A stretch of DNA of 64,000 bases from Flavobacterium sp. 5 (GTDB lineage: Bacteria > Bacteroidota > Bacteroidia > Flavobacteriales > Flavobacteriaceae): positions 248,001 to 312,000 of the forward strand of contig NZ_PHUE01000001.1 of NCBI RefSeq assembly GCF_002813295.1, read 5' to 3'. Positions 40,637 through 50,096 of the stretch are shown here, in pieces (the first letter of the stretch is position 1; every line of letters starts with the position of its first letter). The position numbers and the translations under genes were made by a program. The notes beneath the pieces were generated by a model, which did not search any database, was not told the origin of the DNA, and saw only the letters and a list, made by a program, of their open reading frames with translations.

Positions 40637-41146
40637 TTATCTTCCAAAATCATCTTGAAGTCGAACTATATCCTCTTCATCTGATGGATTATTAGGATCC
40701 GTATGTTGCCATATCTCGGCAACAATTCCCCAAGAATCCAATCCTATCAAACGATGACGTTCTCCTTTATTCATTTGTATAAAACTATCTTTTGGCAGTT
40801 CTCTTATTTCACCTTCCACATCAGTATCACTGATTTTTACTCCCACTGGACCTTGAAGCACTTTCCAGATTTCTGCTCTTCTAAAATGATATTGCCATGA
40901 TAATCTTTTTTCAGGGGCAACAATCAAAATTTTAGGACTTAGTTTATTTGTAATTTGTATATCTGACATTTTAAGATGAGGAAAAAACTGTTCTGCAAAT
41001 CTACTCGCTTGTGATTCGTCTATAACAAAAAATCCTCCCCAAGGCCTGCTAATGTCTTGTTGAGTCACACTATAATTCTGAGTTTGCAACCATTCTGCTA
41101 TTTCTTTAAAAATAGTTTCTTTTTCTAAGTAATTTTTATTCTCCAT
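40637..41146 (-). CDS. Cupin-type phosphomannose isomerase (type II PMI domain)
   Basis: 169 residues forming a single cupin. The RPWGGFFVIDE start, the SPKILIVAPEKRLSWQYHFRRAEIWKVLQGPV core, GERHRLIGLDSWGIVAEIWQH, and the final EEDIVRLQDDFGR match the C-terminal isomerase domain of AlgA/ManC-type proteins, here as a free-standing enzyme. It would interconvert mannose-6-phosphate and fructose-6-phosphate in the cytoplasm. It lies 22 bp after the sugar kinase gene and so completes the mannose pathway of the locus. Similar proteins are sometimes annotated as phosphoheptose isomerase; the context favours mannose. Confidence 0.88.
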   Translation of the reverse strand: MENKNYLEKETIFKEIAEWLQTQNYSVTQQDISRPWGGFFVIDESQASRFAEQFFPHLKMSDIQITNKLSPKILIVAPEKRLSWQYHFRRAEIWKVLQGPVGVKISDTDVEGEIRELPKDSFIQMNKGERHRLIGLDSWGIVAEIWQHTDPNNPSDEEDIVRLQDDFGR

Positions 41147-41168
41147 TTAGTTTACAACTTTTCTTTAT

Positions 41169-42095
41169 TTAAAAACTAGGCAAAGTTTCTTTTATTTTTA
41201 CCCAAAATGAATCGTTAAACATATAACTTGCTCCAATTATACTAGATTCTTCTGTATTCTCTAAAATTATTATTTCAATTTCAATTTCATTACTTCTCAA
41301 AATCTTTTGTATCTCAGGCAAAAACAGAGTAAAACATTTCGCAATATTTCCACCTAAAACTAATGTATTTGCTCCAAAATCATTCAAAAAAGGATGCATA
41401 AAACAGCTTAAATTGATTGCAAATTCTTTAAAAACTCTTTTTGAAAATTCATCATTTTTATTTGATATTTCTTTAACCCCATCTGTTATCTCGGTCCCAC
41501 TATACTCTTCATATTTTTTTATAAACCATCTTGTTGAAAAATATTCATCTGCTATTCCATCTAGGAAAATTTTATCCCATAGGCAGCCATTTATGGGAAC
41601 ATTTTTTCCTTTTGTTAATGGTATTATGTTTTCTAAAAAAGAGGCGCCAAAACCAGTTCCTAAAGTTATCGCGACAACTTTTCCCTCATTTTTATCCAAT
41701 CCATTCATCAGTATGCTTCCTATACCAAATGAAGAAGCATCATTTAAAAAACGAAAACTTATATTTTCTGATGTGATATATTTTGAAAATTCATCTGGAA
41801 TTAAAACATTATATAATGCTTCAAACTTATCGTTCCCTTCAAACATTGCTCTACCAGTTTCATACTGAAATGGGCCTGGCATAGAAAAAGCAATTTCTAT
41901 GGTATCATTATACTCACATTCTTCAATTGTTTTATTAATAATCTCTGCCCATTTCGAAAAAATAATTTCTTTAGAAGCTTTATTATCTACAAATCCGCTA
42001 AAATAAGTATTAGGAATTATTTTAAAACTTTCATTATCTACTGCAGCGCTACTAACGTGACTACCTCCTACATCAACACCTATTATTAATGCCAT
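41169..42095 (-). CDS. ROK-like sugar kinase, probable mannose kinase
   Basis: 308 residues with the sugar-kinase/hsp70/actin ATPase fold: phosphate motif IIGVDVGGSHVSSAAVD, a PGPF segment, the catalytic Asp119 in FLNDASSFGIG, LGTGFGASF, and the adenosine motif LVLGGNIAKCF. The zinc-binding CxCGxxGCxE motif of most ROK kinases is missing (NGCLWDKIFLDG in that region), so it is an atypical member. Position between the alpha-mannosidase genes and phosphomannose isomerase suggests that it phosphorylates mannose to mannose-6-phosphate; this is inferred from context. The gap of about 200 bp to the GH92 gene upstream contains a hairpin but no obvious promoter. Confidence 0.85.
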   Translation of the reverse strand: MALIIGVDVGGSHVSSAAVDNESFKIIPNTYFSGFVDNKASKEIIFSKWAEIINKTIEECEYNDTIEIAFSMPGPFQYETGRAMFEGNDKFEALYNVLIPDEFSKYITSENISFRFLNDASSFGIGSILMNGLDKNEGKVVAITLGTGFGASFLENIIPLTKGKNVPINGCLWDKIFLDGIADEYFSTRWFIKKYEEYSGTEITDGVKEISNKNDEFSKRVFKEFAINLSCFMHPFLNDFGANTLVLGGNIAKCFTLFLPEIQKILRSNEIEIEIIILENTEESSIIGASYMFNDSFWVKIKETLPSF

Positions 42096-42119
42096 TCTTA
42101 TTGCTTTTATTTTTATTTA

Positions 42120-42240
42120 TTAATTTTTCAAATTTTTATATTTTCCTGCACCTGCTGGAAAAATTCCTAAAGCCTCCAAACAAAACATGAAGACATTGCA
42201 GCATCATCTATAGTTAGCAAAAAGACTTTAGGTGGATTTT
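42120..42240. other. Intergenic hairpins and a short unexplained reading frame
   Basis: Between the GH92 gene and the kinase gene the minus strand can form a 9-bp stem (CCTAAAGTC with GGCTTTAGG, loop about 60 nt) followed by AATTTTTCC, and a small second stem TTTTCC/GGAAAA (42141-42162). The same DNA reads CLEALGIFPAGAGKYKNLKN before a stop at 42120-42122, with a stop about 28 codons upstream. It could be the remnant of a lost gene or chance. I do not recognise it. Confidence 0.3.
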
Positions 42241-42296
42241 AATGATTTGTTTTGACCTTGGATTTCACTACCCTATTAAAAACAACCTTAATTATA

Positions 42297-44480
42297 TTAC
42301 TTTTTAGTTTGAACTTCTATCTTTCCACCATTCTTGAAAAGGTCATGTGGAATAAAGTAGCCATTACTTTTATTACCATTTACTAAAATTTCTTTCAAAT
42401 TTCTTTCACCATTCGGGTTAGTTATTGTCAACTTTTTACCAGATGGCATCGTCCAATTTACTTCACTAAAAATAGGAACTGTTACTATATATTCAGGGTC
42501 TGCAGGTGATAACGGGTAAAGTCCCAGAGCACCAAACACGTACCAAGAAGACATTTCGCCAGCATCATCCATACCTGACATAGCCAATTTTTCTGGGCCA
42601 ATACCATACATAGTATCAAGAATCTCGTCAATCCTTTTTTGAGATTTTTCAGGTTTATTTACAAAATAATAAGAGAACGGAGCTTCATGGTCCGGCTGGT
42701 TACCATGACAATATTGTCCAATAAATCCTGAAATGTTCCAAGCTATATAATCAGGATTCCATGGTTTAGTAAACAGCTCATCCAGTTTTGCTTCAAATGG
42801 TTTTGCACCTCCATATAATTCCACAAGCCCAGGCATATCATGAGGTACAAAAAACGATAGTTGCCATGCATTTGCTTCACGGTACATATATTCGTAGTAT
42901 GGAAACTCTGGGTTAAAAGGTGTTACCCATTTCCCATCTTCAAGCCTTCCCCTCATAAAGGTTGAAGACTTATCAAATACATTAGCATAATTTTTTGCTC
43001 TTTTTGACAAATCATTATAATGCTCAGTATCACCCATTTCTTTCGCTAATAATGCCAATGCGTGATCATCATAGGCATATTCAAGGGTTTTGGTAACTCC
43101 AGCATTTGCCTTAGTTTCAACCTTTGGATCTTTAATATCTTGTTCTGGCACATAACCTTTAGTTATATATTCGGAGATATGAGGTCTTGTACCTCCTTCT
43201 TTATATGCATTATTTAATAATAGTTCATAAGCTTTCTTAACATCAAAATTTCTTATTCCTCTCATATAAGAACCCGCTATAAATGAAGCGGCATGATCAC
43301 CATGGAAAAATGTTGGAATAAAACCTTTGATTTCTCCTTCGTTGATGATAGAACTGATGATATCGCTTGTAACTTCAGGAGAAAATATGCTTAATAAAAC
43401 AAGTTTATTTCTATAGTCATCCCATAATGATGGTAGCGTATAGTAACGGTAATTTTCTTTCCTCACTTTACCAGCTTCATCTGTGAACTGTCCGTTTACA
43501 TCACTTCTAAGCGCAGGCCACAAGAATGATCTGTACAACATGCTGTAAAACATAACATCTTGCTGTTTATTGCCTCCTTTAACCTTAATTTTAGAGAGCA
43601 AATTTTCCCAAGTCATACTTCCTTCTTCAAAGACTTTAGCAAAGCTTTTATCCGCTACTTCAGCTTCTAAATTTTCTTTAGCATTATCAATACTCACAAA
43701 TGATAAAGCTATCTTAACGGTAACAGCTTTAGTATCTCCATCTTTAATATTTACCAATGCATAACCATTGCTCTTCGTCATTTCCTTCACCTCTAACTTA
43801 TCTATTGGGCTGCTAAGTGTTGCATAAAAATATATTTTTTCGCCACCTGTTCTTTGAAAACCACTAACAACATTAGAACCTTCCTGTTTAATTTGCCAAT
43901 CATCTACTCGATTGTTAGCATGACCTAAATCAAATAGTACTTTTCTTCCTTTGTTGTTTTTAAAGGTGTATTCGTGAACTCCACAACGCAATGTTGAAGT
44001 CAGCTTAACCTGAACAGCATATTCTTTTAAATATACTTCATAGTAAGCTGGACTGCCTTTTTCCTGATCGTGACTAAATGATGATTTGTATGGAAATGAA
44101 GCCCCTTCTGGAACTGGCAATAAAGGAATATTACAAAGATTCCAATGTCCTTTATTAGTATGAGTAAAACCTAAAATGCTGGTATCTTCATACTCATATC
44201 CTGCTCCGGATCTGTATTTTGTCATTGGACTTAACTGCACCATTGCATTAGGCACCGACGAACCTGGGAAAACCAAACCTGCCCAAACTCGCATATCTGC
44301 TGGTGGTGTGTATCCAATTATTTTTGTATCTAATAATGGTGCTGTACCAATAAAAGGATTGACTAAAGCTGTATATTTTCCTTTTGCAAGTCCTCCGCCA
44401 CTTTCCTGTGCATTAGCGTTAAAGCCAAAAAGTGACACAGAAAGAGCTGCCAGTGCAATATTCTTTCTAAATTTTATCAT
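42297..44480 (-). CDS. GH92 exo-alpha-mannosidase
   Basis: 727 residues, typical of GH92. Signal peptide to ANAQ; N-terminal beta-sandwich starting VNPFIGTAPLLDTKIIGYTPPADMRVWAGLVFPGSSVPNAM; linker; catalytic (alpha/alpha)6 barrel with REANAWQLSFFVPHD (conserved Glu, probable acid), CHGNQPDHEAPFSYYF, and GMDDAGEMSSWYVFGALGLYPLSP, whose Asp residues form the general-base site. GH92 enzymes are calcium-dependent inverting alpha-mannosidases that remove alpha-1,2, 1,3, 1,4 or 1,6-linked mannose. It probably acts in the periplasm. It lies 26 bp after the GH125 gene, and with the second GH92 covers different linkages. Confidence 0.95.
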   Translation of the reverse strand: MIKFRKNIALAALSVSLFGFNANAQESGGGLAKGKYTALVNPFIGTAPLLDTKIIGYTPPADMRVWAGLVFPGSSVPNAMVQLSPMTKYRSGAGYEYEDTSILGFTHTNKGHWNLCNIPLLPVPEGASFPYKSSFSHDQEKGSPAYYEVYLKEYAVQVKLTSTLRCGVHEYTFKNNKGRKVLFDLGHANNRVDDWQIKQEGSNVVSGFQRTGGEKIYFYATLSSPIDKLEVKEMTKSNGYALVNIKDGDTKAVTVKIALSFVSIDNAKENLEAEVADKSFAKVFEEGSMTWENLLSKIKVKGGNKQQDVMFYSMLYRSFLWPALRSDVNGQFTDEAGKVRKENYRYYTLPSLWDDYRNKLVLLSIFSPEVTSDIISSIINEGEIKGFIPTFFHGDHAASFIAGSYMRGIRNFDVKKAYELLLNNAYKEGGTRPHISEYITKGYVPEQDIKDPKVETKANAGVTKTLEYAYDDHALALLAKEMGDTEHYNDLSKRAKNYANVFDKSSTFMRGRLEDGKWVTPFNPEFPYYEYMYREANAWQLSFFVPHDMPGLVELYGGAKPFEAKLDELFTKPWNPDYIAWNISGFIGQYCHGNQPDHEAPFSYYFVNKPEKSQKRIDEILDTMYGIGPEKLAMSGMDDAGEMSSWYVFGALGLYPLSPADPEYIVTVPIFSEVNWTMPSGKKLTITNPNGERNLKEILVNGNKSNGYFIPHDLFKNGGKIEVQTKK

Positions 44481-44507
44481 GGTATAAATAAATTAGTTGC
44501 CTGTTTA

Positions 44508-45938
44508 TTATAGTTCAAGGAGCTTTGGATTTTTTTGGTAGGTATCCCATAATAACTCACCAAAAAGGGTATTTGTCCAAGCAAACCAATCTCTTGTATA
44601 GTTTTTAGCATCATCTTTATGGAAAGACTCATGCATAAAACCTTTGCCTCCGTGAGAAGCTTTTAGCATTTTGATACATTCTTTAATTTCGTTAGAATCA
44701 GATGTTGTGTATGCTCTCATAACAAGAGACATTGGCCATATCATATCCATTCCACAATGCGGTCCACCAATTCCTTCGGCAACTTTACCTTTAAAAAAGA
44801 ATGGGTTATCCTCAGAAAGAATAAATTTTCTAGTGTTTTGATACACAGAATCCTTAACATCAATTGCATCTAAGTAAGGTAATGCTAGTAAACTTGGTAC
44901 ATTAGAATCGTCCATTAAAAGATGACCACCAAAACCATCAACTTCAAAAGCATAAATATCACCGTATTTAGGATGTTTAACTATTGCGTGCTCTTTAATT
45001 GCTCTTTCAACTTCTGCTGCTAAAGCTCTAAGTTCATTTGCTGTAACAGAATCCTTTTTAATTGTTTCCAACATTTCAGCAGCCTGCTTCATACTTACTA
45101 CTAAAAAGAAGTTAGACGGAATAAGGAATGAGAAAACTGTAGCATCATCACTTGGTCTAAATGCTGAACAAACCAATCCTACAGGTTTAACAGGATAACC
45201 GGCACCTCTAAGTGGACGTGTATCGGTTGCGAACTGAGTATTTCTCTGGAAAGTATATGGATTATGTCCTTCTTTTTGTTGCTGATCTCTGAATGTTTTT
45301 AGCGTTGCTTGAATTGCTTTTACCCAATTGTCATCAAATGGGGCTGTATCTCCTGTGTTTTTCCAATAGTTATAAGCTAGCCTTATTGGATAACAAAGAG
45401 AATCTATTTCATATTTTCTTTCGTGAACACCAGGTTTCATGTCGGTATGATCACTTGTCCATTCTCCTTTTTTATTAGGATCATTGTAAAAAGCATTGGC
45501 ATACGGATCTTTTAGTACATAATCTGTTTGTCTGTTGATAACACCTGCAATAAGTTTTTTTAGTTTTGCATCCTTACCAACAAAAGCCATATATGGCCAA
45601 ACCTGAGCAGAACTATCTCTTAACCACATAGCATCAATATCACCAGTAATTACATAAGTATCTGGTCTTCCATTCTTTTGGCCGTGGGTTACTGTAGTAT
45701 CTAGTGTATTCGGAAAACAGTTATTAAATAACCATCCCAATTCTTTATCCTTTACATTCTTCTGAAATTCAGCAATTGCTTTTTCAATAAGGTCACTTTC
45801 AAAATTTCTTTTGCCCTTAGCAACCCTAACTACAGGAAAATCTGCTGTCATTTTGGTTCCTGCGATTATTTCCATAGGATCAATAAAAGCTAAACTACTA
45901 AACAATGCAGTGTTTTGGATAAATTTTCTTCTTTGCAT
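44508..45938 (-). CDS. GH125 exo-alpha-1,6-mannosidase
   Basis: 476 residues. N-terminal export signal of Tat-like look (MQRRKFIQNTALFSSLAF), then the GH125 (alpha/alpha)6 domain. WLRDSSAQVWPY (Asp108, in the position of the family's catalytic acid), RGAGYPVKPVGLVCSAFRPSDDATVF, GGHLLMDDSNVPSLL, GGPHCGMDMIWPMSL and FAWTNTLFGELLW are family signatures. GH125 enzymes remove alpha-1,6-linked mannose from the ends of chains, complementing GH76, which cuts the same backbone internally. It lies between two GH92 genes with 26- and 38-bp gaps. Confidence 0.95.
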   Translation of the reverse strand: MQRRKFIQNTALFSSLAFIDPMEIIAGTKMTADFPVVRVAKGKRNFESDLIEKAIAEFQKNVKDKELGWLFNNCFPNTLDTTVTHGQKNGRPDTYVITGDIDAMWLRDSSAQVWPYMAFVGKDAKLKKLIAGVINRQTDYVLKDPYANAFYNDPNKKGEWTSDHTDMKPGVHERKYEIDSLCYPIRLAYNYWKNTGDTAPFDDNWVKAIQATLKTFRDQQQKEGHNPYTFQRNTQFATDTRPLRGAGYPVKPVGLVCSAFRPSDDATVFSFLIPSNFFLVVSMKQAAEMLETIKKDSVTANELRALAAEVERAIKEHAIVKHPKYGDIYAFEVDGFGGHLLMDDSNVPSLLALPYLDAIDVKDSVYQNTRKFILSEDNPFFFKGKVAEGIGGPHCGMDMIWPMSLVMRAYTTSDSNEIKECIKMLKASHGGKGFMHESFHKDDAKNYTRDWFAWTNTLFGELLWDTYQKNPKLLEL

Positions 45939-45977
45939 AACTTGTATATTTTAAATTTAAGTGGCTAAATTTTTTAA

Positions 45978-48275
45978 TTATTCGTTTGTCAATGAGTAAG
46001 GAAGGTCTTCTTTTTTTGTTCCTCTCTCTTTATTAGGTGTATCGCTCATGTCAACATCTATAACAGCACCTTTCATAAGTTCTGTAAAACTCAGGTAGTT
46101 CTTCCTATAGTCTTTGCCATTAAACTGCATCGCTTTTATGTATCTGTTACTGTCACTATTTTTAGGTGAATTGATAATAACCTGCTTTCCGTTTTCAAGA
46201 TTTAGAGTCACCTTTTTAAATAATGGCGCACCTATTACATACTGGTCTGATGCTGGAGTTACTGGATAAAAGCCCATCGCAGAAAACACATACCAAGCAG
46301 ATGTCTGTCCATTATCCTCATCACCACAATAACCATCCGGATTTGGGTTGTATAATTTATTCATAGTTTCTCTAACCCAATATTGTGCTTTCCATGGCTG
46401 TGATCCGTGATTATACAAATAGATCATATGCTGAATTGGCTGGTTTCCGTGAGCATATTGTCCCATATTTGCAACCTGCATTTCTCTCATTTCATGAATG
46501 AAACCACCATTAAAACTATTGTTGAAAACTGGAGGCATTGCAAATACACTGTCAAGTTGTTTGGTAAAAATTGCTGCACCTCCCATCAAATCAATAAGAC
46601 CTTGTACATCATGAAAGACTGACCAACTGTAGTGCCAACTATTCCCTTCGGTAAAACCTTCCCCCCAACGGATTGGGTCAAAAGGTTCCATAAATTTACC
46701 ATTAGTCATTTTACCTCGCATTAAATTATGCGTTGGATCAAACAGGTTTTTATAGTTCAAGCTGCGTTTTTTATACAAATCAATTTCGCTTTTAGGACGT
46801 TTTAAAGCTTTCGCCAATTGATAAATTGTAAAATCATCGTAAGCATATTCTAGTGTACGGGCAGCACTTTCATTAACAACATCATAAGGCACATATCCTA
46901 ATTTAATGTATTGATCAACACCTGCACGACCTACAGCTTTCATTGGCCCTGCATTGTTAGCACCATGCAAAACAGCCTCATATAGATTTTTGATATCATA
47001 ATTACTTTGAGTTCCTATTTTTAAATAAGCATCTGCAACTATTGAAGCCGAATTATTACCAACCATAATGTCTCTTAAACCTGGACTTGCCCATTCTGGT
47101 AACCATCCGCTTTCTTTATAAGCATTGCTAAGTCCTTCCTGTATTTCTGCATTTGTTTTAGGATACACTAAGTTAAGAAATGGAAAAAGTGAACGGAATG
47201 TATCCCAAAAACCAGTATCTGTATACATATATCCAGGCACTATTTCACCATTGTAAGGACTGTAATGAACTGCTTTTCCAGAAGCATCATATTCGTAAAA
47301 TTTTCTAGGAAAAAGTAGTGAACGGTATAAACAGGAATAGAATGTAGTTGTTTGTGCAGCCGTACCACCTTCAGTTTTTATTTTGCTTAAATTGTCATTC
47401 CAAACCGTCTTGCCTTTTGCTTTTAATTGGTCAAAATCATTATTACCAATTTCTTTAAGGTTAATTTCAGCCTGTTCAAAACTAATAAATGAAGAAGCAA
47501 CCTTTACGTTTACCTTTTCGTTGTCCTTAGTTTTAAAACCAATTACTGCACCTGAATGATCAGCTCTCATCTCAAGAGCAGTACCAAGTACATCACCATT
47601 AAAAGTATTAGCAATAGTGAACTCCTTATCAAAAATAATTACAAAATAATTTTTAAAGTTCTTAGGCACACCTCCACTGTTTTTAGTAGTATATCCTATA
47701 ATCTTTTTTTCCTGCGGGATAATTTTTATGTATGAGCCTTTATCGAAAGCATCTACAACTATATAAGAATCAGCTTTAGGAAATGTAAACCTAAATCTCG
47801 CCGCTCTTTCAGTTGGAGTGATTTCAGTAGTCACATCGTGTTCTGCAAGGTAAACACTATAATAATAAGGCGTTACAATTTCTGTTTTGTGCGAAAACCA
47901 GCTTTGTCTGTCTTTTTCTTTAAATTTAAGATTACCTGTTACTGGCATGATAGAAAACTGTCCGTAATCATTCATCCATGGTGAAGGTTGATGTGTTTGT
48001 TTAAAACCTTTTATTTGAGTAGCTCCGTAAGTATATGCCCATCCATCACCCATGCTACCTGTTTGTGGTGTCCAGAAATTCATTCCCCACGGCATTGCAA
48101 TTGCAGGGTATGTATTTCCGTTAGAGACATCATAATTAGAATCAGTACCCATCAGTGGGTTAACCCATTCAACAGGAGTTTTACTATCGCTAACGGGAAC
48201 AGTCTGACCATTACTCGAAATAAAAGCTAATAGAACTACTACTCTAAATCCAAATTTTAATGTATTAATTTTCAT
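45978..48275 (-). CDS. GH92 exo-alpha-mannosidase (second)
   Basis: 765 residues. Signal peptide to ISSNGQ; sandwich start VEWVNPLMGTDSNYDVSNGNTYPAIAMPWGMNFWTPQTG; barrel with TEGNSWHYSWSVFHDVQGL (probable acid Glu), AHGNQPIQHMIYLYN, and CGDEDNGQTSAWYVFSAMGFYPVTP containing the base Asp. Close to the classical surface or periplasmic GH92 mannosidases of Bacteroidota, and clearly diverged from the other GH92 here (SDQYVIGAPLF against DPEYIVTVPIF). The tail ends with a charged, low-complexity segment (DMSDTPNKERGTKKEDLPYSLTNE). The start lies only 3 bp after the GH2 stop. Confidence 0.95.
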   Translation of the reverse strand: MKINTLKFGFRVVVLLAFISSNGQTVPVSDSKTPVEWVNPLMGTDSNYDVSNGNTYPAIAMPWGMNFWTPQTGSMGDGWAYTYGATQIKGFKQTHQPSPWMNDYGQFSIMPVTGNLKFKEKDRQSWFSHKTEIVTPYYYSVYLAEHDVTTEITPTERAARFRFTFPKADSYIVVDAFDKGSYIKIIPQEKKIIGYTTKNSGGVPKNFKNYFVIIFDKEFTIANTFNGDVLGTALEMRADHSGAVIGFKTKDNEKVNVKVASSFISFEQAEINLKEIGNNDFDQLKAKGKTVWNDNLSKIKTEGGTAAQTTTFYSCLYRSLLFPRKFYEYDASGKAVHYSPYNGEIVPGYMYTDTGFWDTFRSLFPFLNLVYPKTNAEIQEGLSNAYKESGWLPEWASPGLRDIMVGNNSASIVADAYLKIGTQSNYDIKNLYEAVLHGANNAGPMKAVGRAGVDQYIKLGYVPYDVVNESAARTLEYAYDDFTIYQLAKALKRPKSEIDLYKKRSLNYKNLFDPTHNLMRGKMTNGKFMEPFDPIRWGEGFTEGNSWHYSWSVFHDVQGLIDLMGGAAIFTKQLDSVFAMPPVFNNSFNGGFIHEMREMQVANMGQYAHGNQPIQHMIYLYNHGSQPWKAQYWVRETMNKLYNPNPDGYCGDEDNGQTSAWYVFSAMGFYPVTPASDQYVIGAPLFKKVTLNLENGKQVIINSPKNSDSNRYIKAMQFNGKDYRKNYLSFTELMKGAVIDVDMSDTPNKERGTKKEDLPYSLTNE

Positions 48276-48278
48276 AAT

Positions 48279-50093
48279 TTACTTATTAATAGAGTTTATT
48301 ACCTCTTTGTTGATTTTATTAACTTCAGAAAAATTCATCTTATCCACTTTTCGATCATACGTCATAAAACCATTTACCTCACCTTCAACATCAGTTGTCT
48401 GTGTATAGACAGCTGCAGAGAATCCAACTTTAGCAAGCTTTATAAGTTCATCAGCATATTCTTTATATTTTGCAGTAGTTTCATTACTATTTTTAAATTG
48501 AGTATACCCCCAATTTTTATCTGTCTGCCATAAATGACCTTCCACTGGAAATCCAATACCTCCATATTCTCCAAGAACAGTTACTCTTCTAGCATCATAT
48601 AATTTTAAATTGGGTCCTGGATAGTGATGAATATCAAGAATATCTCCTGTCTGGAAATGATTACCTCCACTTGAAGAGTTAACCAATCTACTTGGATCAT
48701 AATTTTTAGTCCACTCTGTAATCTCAACTGTTTTAAACTGTCCCCATGCTTCATTAAATGGTACCCAAACTACAATACTTGGATAAGAATATAATTCATC
48801 CATTATTTCTTTCCATTCTTTTTTATAAGTAGCTTCAGATTGTGCAGTTCTTTTTAGCTCATTGCCATCAAAGTATTTGTGCATCTGCCATATTGGACCT
48901 TCATCGCCACTTGGCATATCCTGCCAAACCAAAAAACCCATTTTATCACAATAAGTATACCAGCGAGCAGGCTCAATCTTAACGTGTTTACGAATCATGT
49001 TAAAACCTAATTCTTTAGTTTTTACAAGGTCGTATTTCAACGCCTCATCTGTTGGTGCTGTATATAAACCGTCAGGCCACCATCCTTGATCAAGTGGACC
49101 AAATTGGAAAAGATCTTTATTATTCAACTGCATTCTTACGATACCATCTGCATCTCTTTTTGAAGATATCTTTCGCATAGCAAAATAACTTTTTACTTCA
49201 TCAACTACTTTACCATTACTGATAACTTTAATCTTTGTATCATACAAGAAAGGTGAATCTGGTGACCATAACTTAGGATTAGGAATCACGATATCGAGAG
49301 CCTGACCTGCAACGGCTTTACAAGACGCAACATTTTTGGATCCATCAAATACAGAAACCTCAACAATATCTCCTGCCGAATTACCCTCTATATCACTTAA
49401 GATATTGATTGTATTATGATCAATATCTGGAGTATTTCTGATATTGTTGATGTGTTTTTTACTTACTGGTTCCAACCATACCGTTTGCCAAATACCTGTT
49501 ACTGGTGTATACCAAATTGACTCTGGGTTTTTAATCTGCTTTCCACGTGGCTGAGTTCCATCGCTCGATGGATCCCAAACTTTTACAACAAGTTTTTGAG
49601 ATTTTCCGTTTAAGAACGGAGTTATATTAAAACTGAAAGGCGTATATCCTCCAGTGTGAATTCCAATTTTTATATCATTGAGCCATACTTCTGTTTTCCA
49701 GTCTACTGCTCCAAAGTGCAATAAAATATCTTTACTCTTCCAATCATTATCTAAGGTAAAAGTGGTTTCGTACCATAACTCTTTTTCTGAGCCAACTGTT
49801 TTCATTACCCCCGAAAGGCTTGATTCTACAGCAAATGGCACTAATATCTTACCATCGTAATTTGTTGGTGCTGACTGTCCTGTTGGTTGTATGGAATAAT
49901 TCCATAAACCATTAAGGTTTTTCCAATTATCACGTTCCATTATTGGTCTCGGATATTCGGGAAGGGTATGATTAGGATCTACCTGCTCAGCCCACTTTGT
50001 TTTTATTTTATCACCTTGTGGTTTCCATTGTGCAAAACTTGTAAGCCCTGCAAACAGGAGAAACATAACCATGAATTTATTCTTCATTACCAT
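48279..50093 (-). CDS. GH2 family glycoside hydrolase
   Basis: 604 residues, a three-domain GH2. Signal peptide to LTSFAQ; jelly roll starting LPEYPRPIMERDNWKNLNGLWNYSI; Ig-like domain; TIM barrel with acid/base E448 in PFNEAWG and nucleophile E509 in LGEYGGIG. Much shorter than LacZ-type enzymes. Enzymes of this type are often annotated as beta-galactosidase, and GH2 also includes beta-mannosidases, beta-glucuronidases and beta-galactofuranosidases. Within an alpha-mannan locus it may remove a beta-linked side group, for example galactofuranose of fungal galactomannan (speculative). It lies 3 bp after the SGNH hydrolase gene and is translationally close-coupled. Confidence 0.92.
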   Translation of the reverse strand: MVMKNKFMVMFLLFAGLTSFAQWKPQGDKIKTKWAEQVDPNHTLPEYPRPIMERDNWKNLNGLWNYSIQPTGQSAPTNYDGKILVPFAVESSLSGVMKTVGSEKELWYETTFTLDNDWKSKDILLHFGAVDWKTEVWLNDIKIGIHTGGYTPFSFNITPFLNGKSQKLVVKVWDPSSDGTQPRGKQIKNPESIWYTPVTGIWQTVWLEPVSKKHINNIRNTPDIDHNTINILSDIEGNSAGDIVEVSVFDGSKNVASCKAVAGQALDIVIPNPKLWSPDSPFLYDTKIKVISNGKVVDEVKSYFAMRKISSKRDADGIVRMQLNNKDLFQFGPLDQGWWPDGLYTAPTDEALKYDLVKTKELGFNMIRKHVKIEPARWYTYCDKMGFLVWQDMPSGDEGPIWQMHKYFDGNELKRTAQSEATYKKEWKEIMDELYSYPSIVVWVPFNEAWGQFKTVEITEWTKNYDPSRLVNSSSGGNHFQTGDILDIHHYPGPNLKLYDARRVTVLGEYGGIGFPVEGHLWQTDKNWGYTQFKNSNETTAKYKEYADELIKLAKVGFSAAVYTQTTDVEGEVNGFMTYDRKVDKMNFSEVNKINKEVINSINK

Positions 50094-50096
50094 ATT

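Noticed and set aside
41413..41868. 151-codon plus-strand frame opposite the sugar kinase gene
   Set aside because: Shadow of the kinase frame, which has all expected ATPase motifs on the minus strand.
44176..44487. 103-codon plus-strand frame opposite the GH92 start
   Set aside because: Antisense to the signal peptide and first sandwich of GH92; no own promoter or family pattern.
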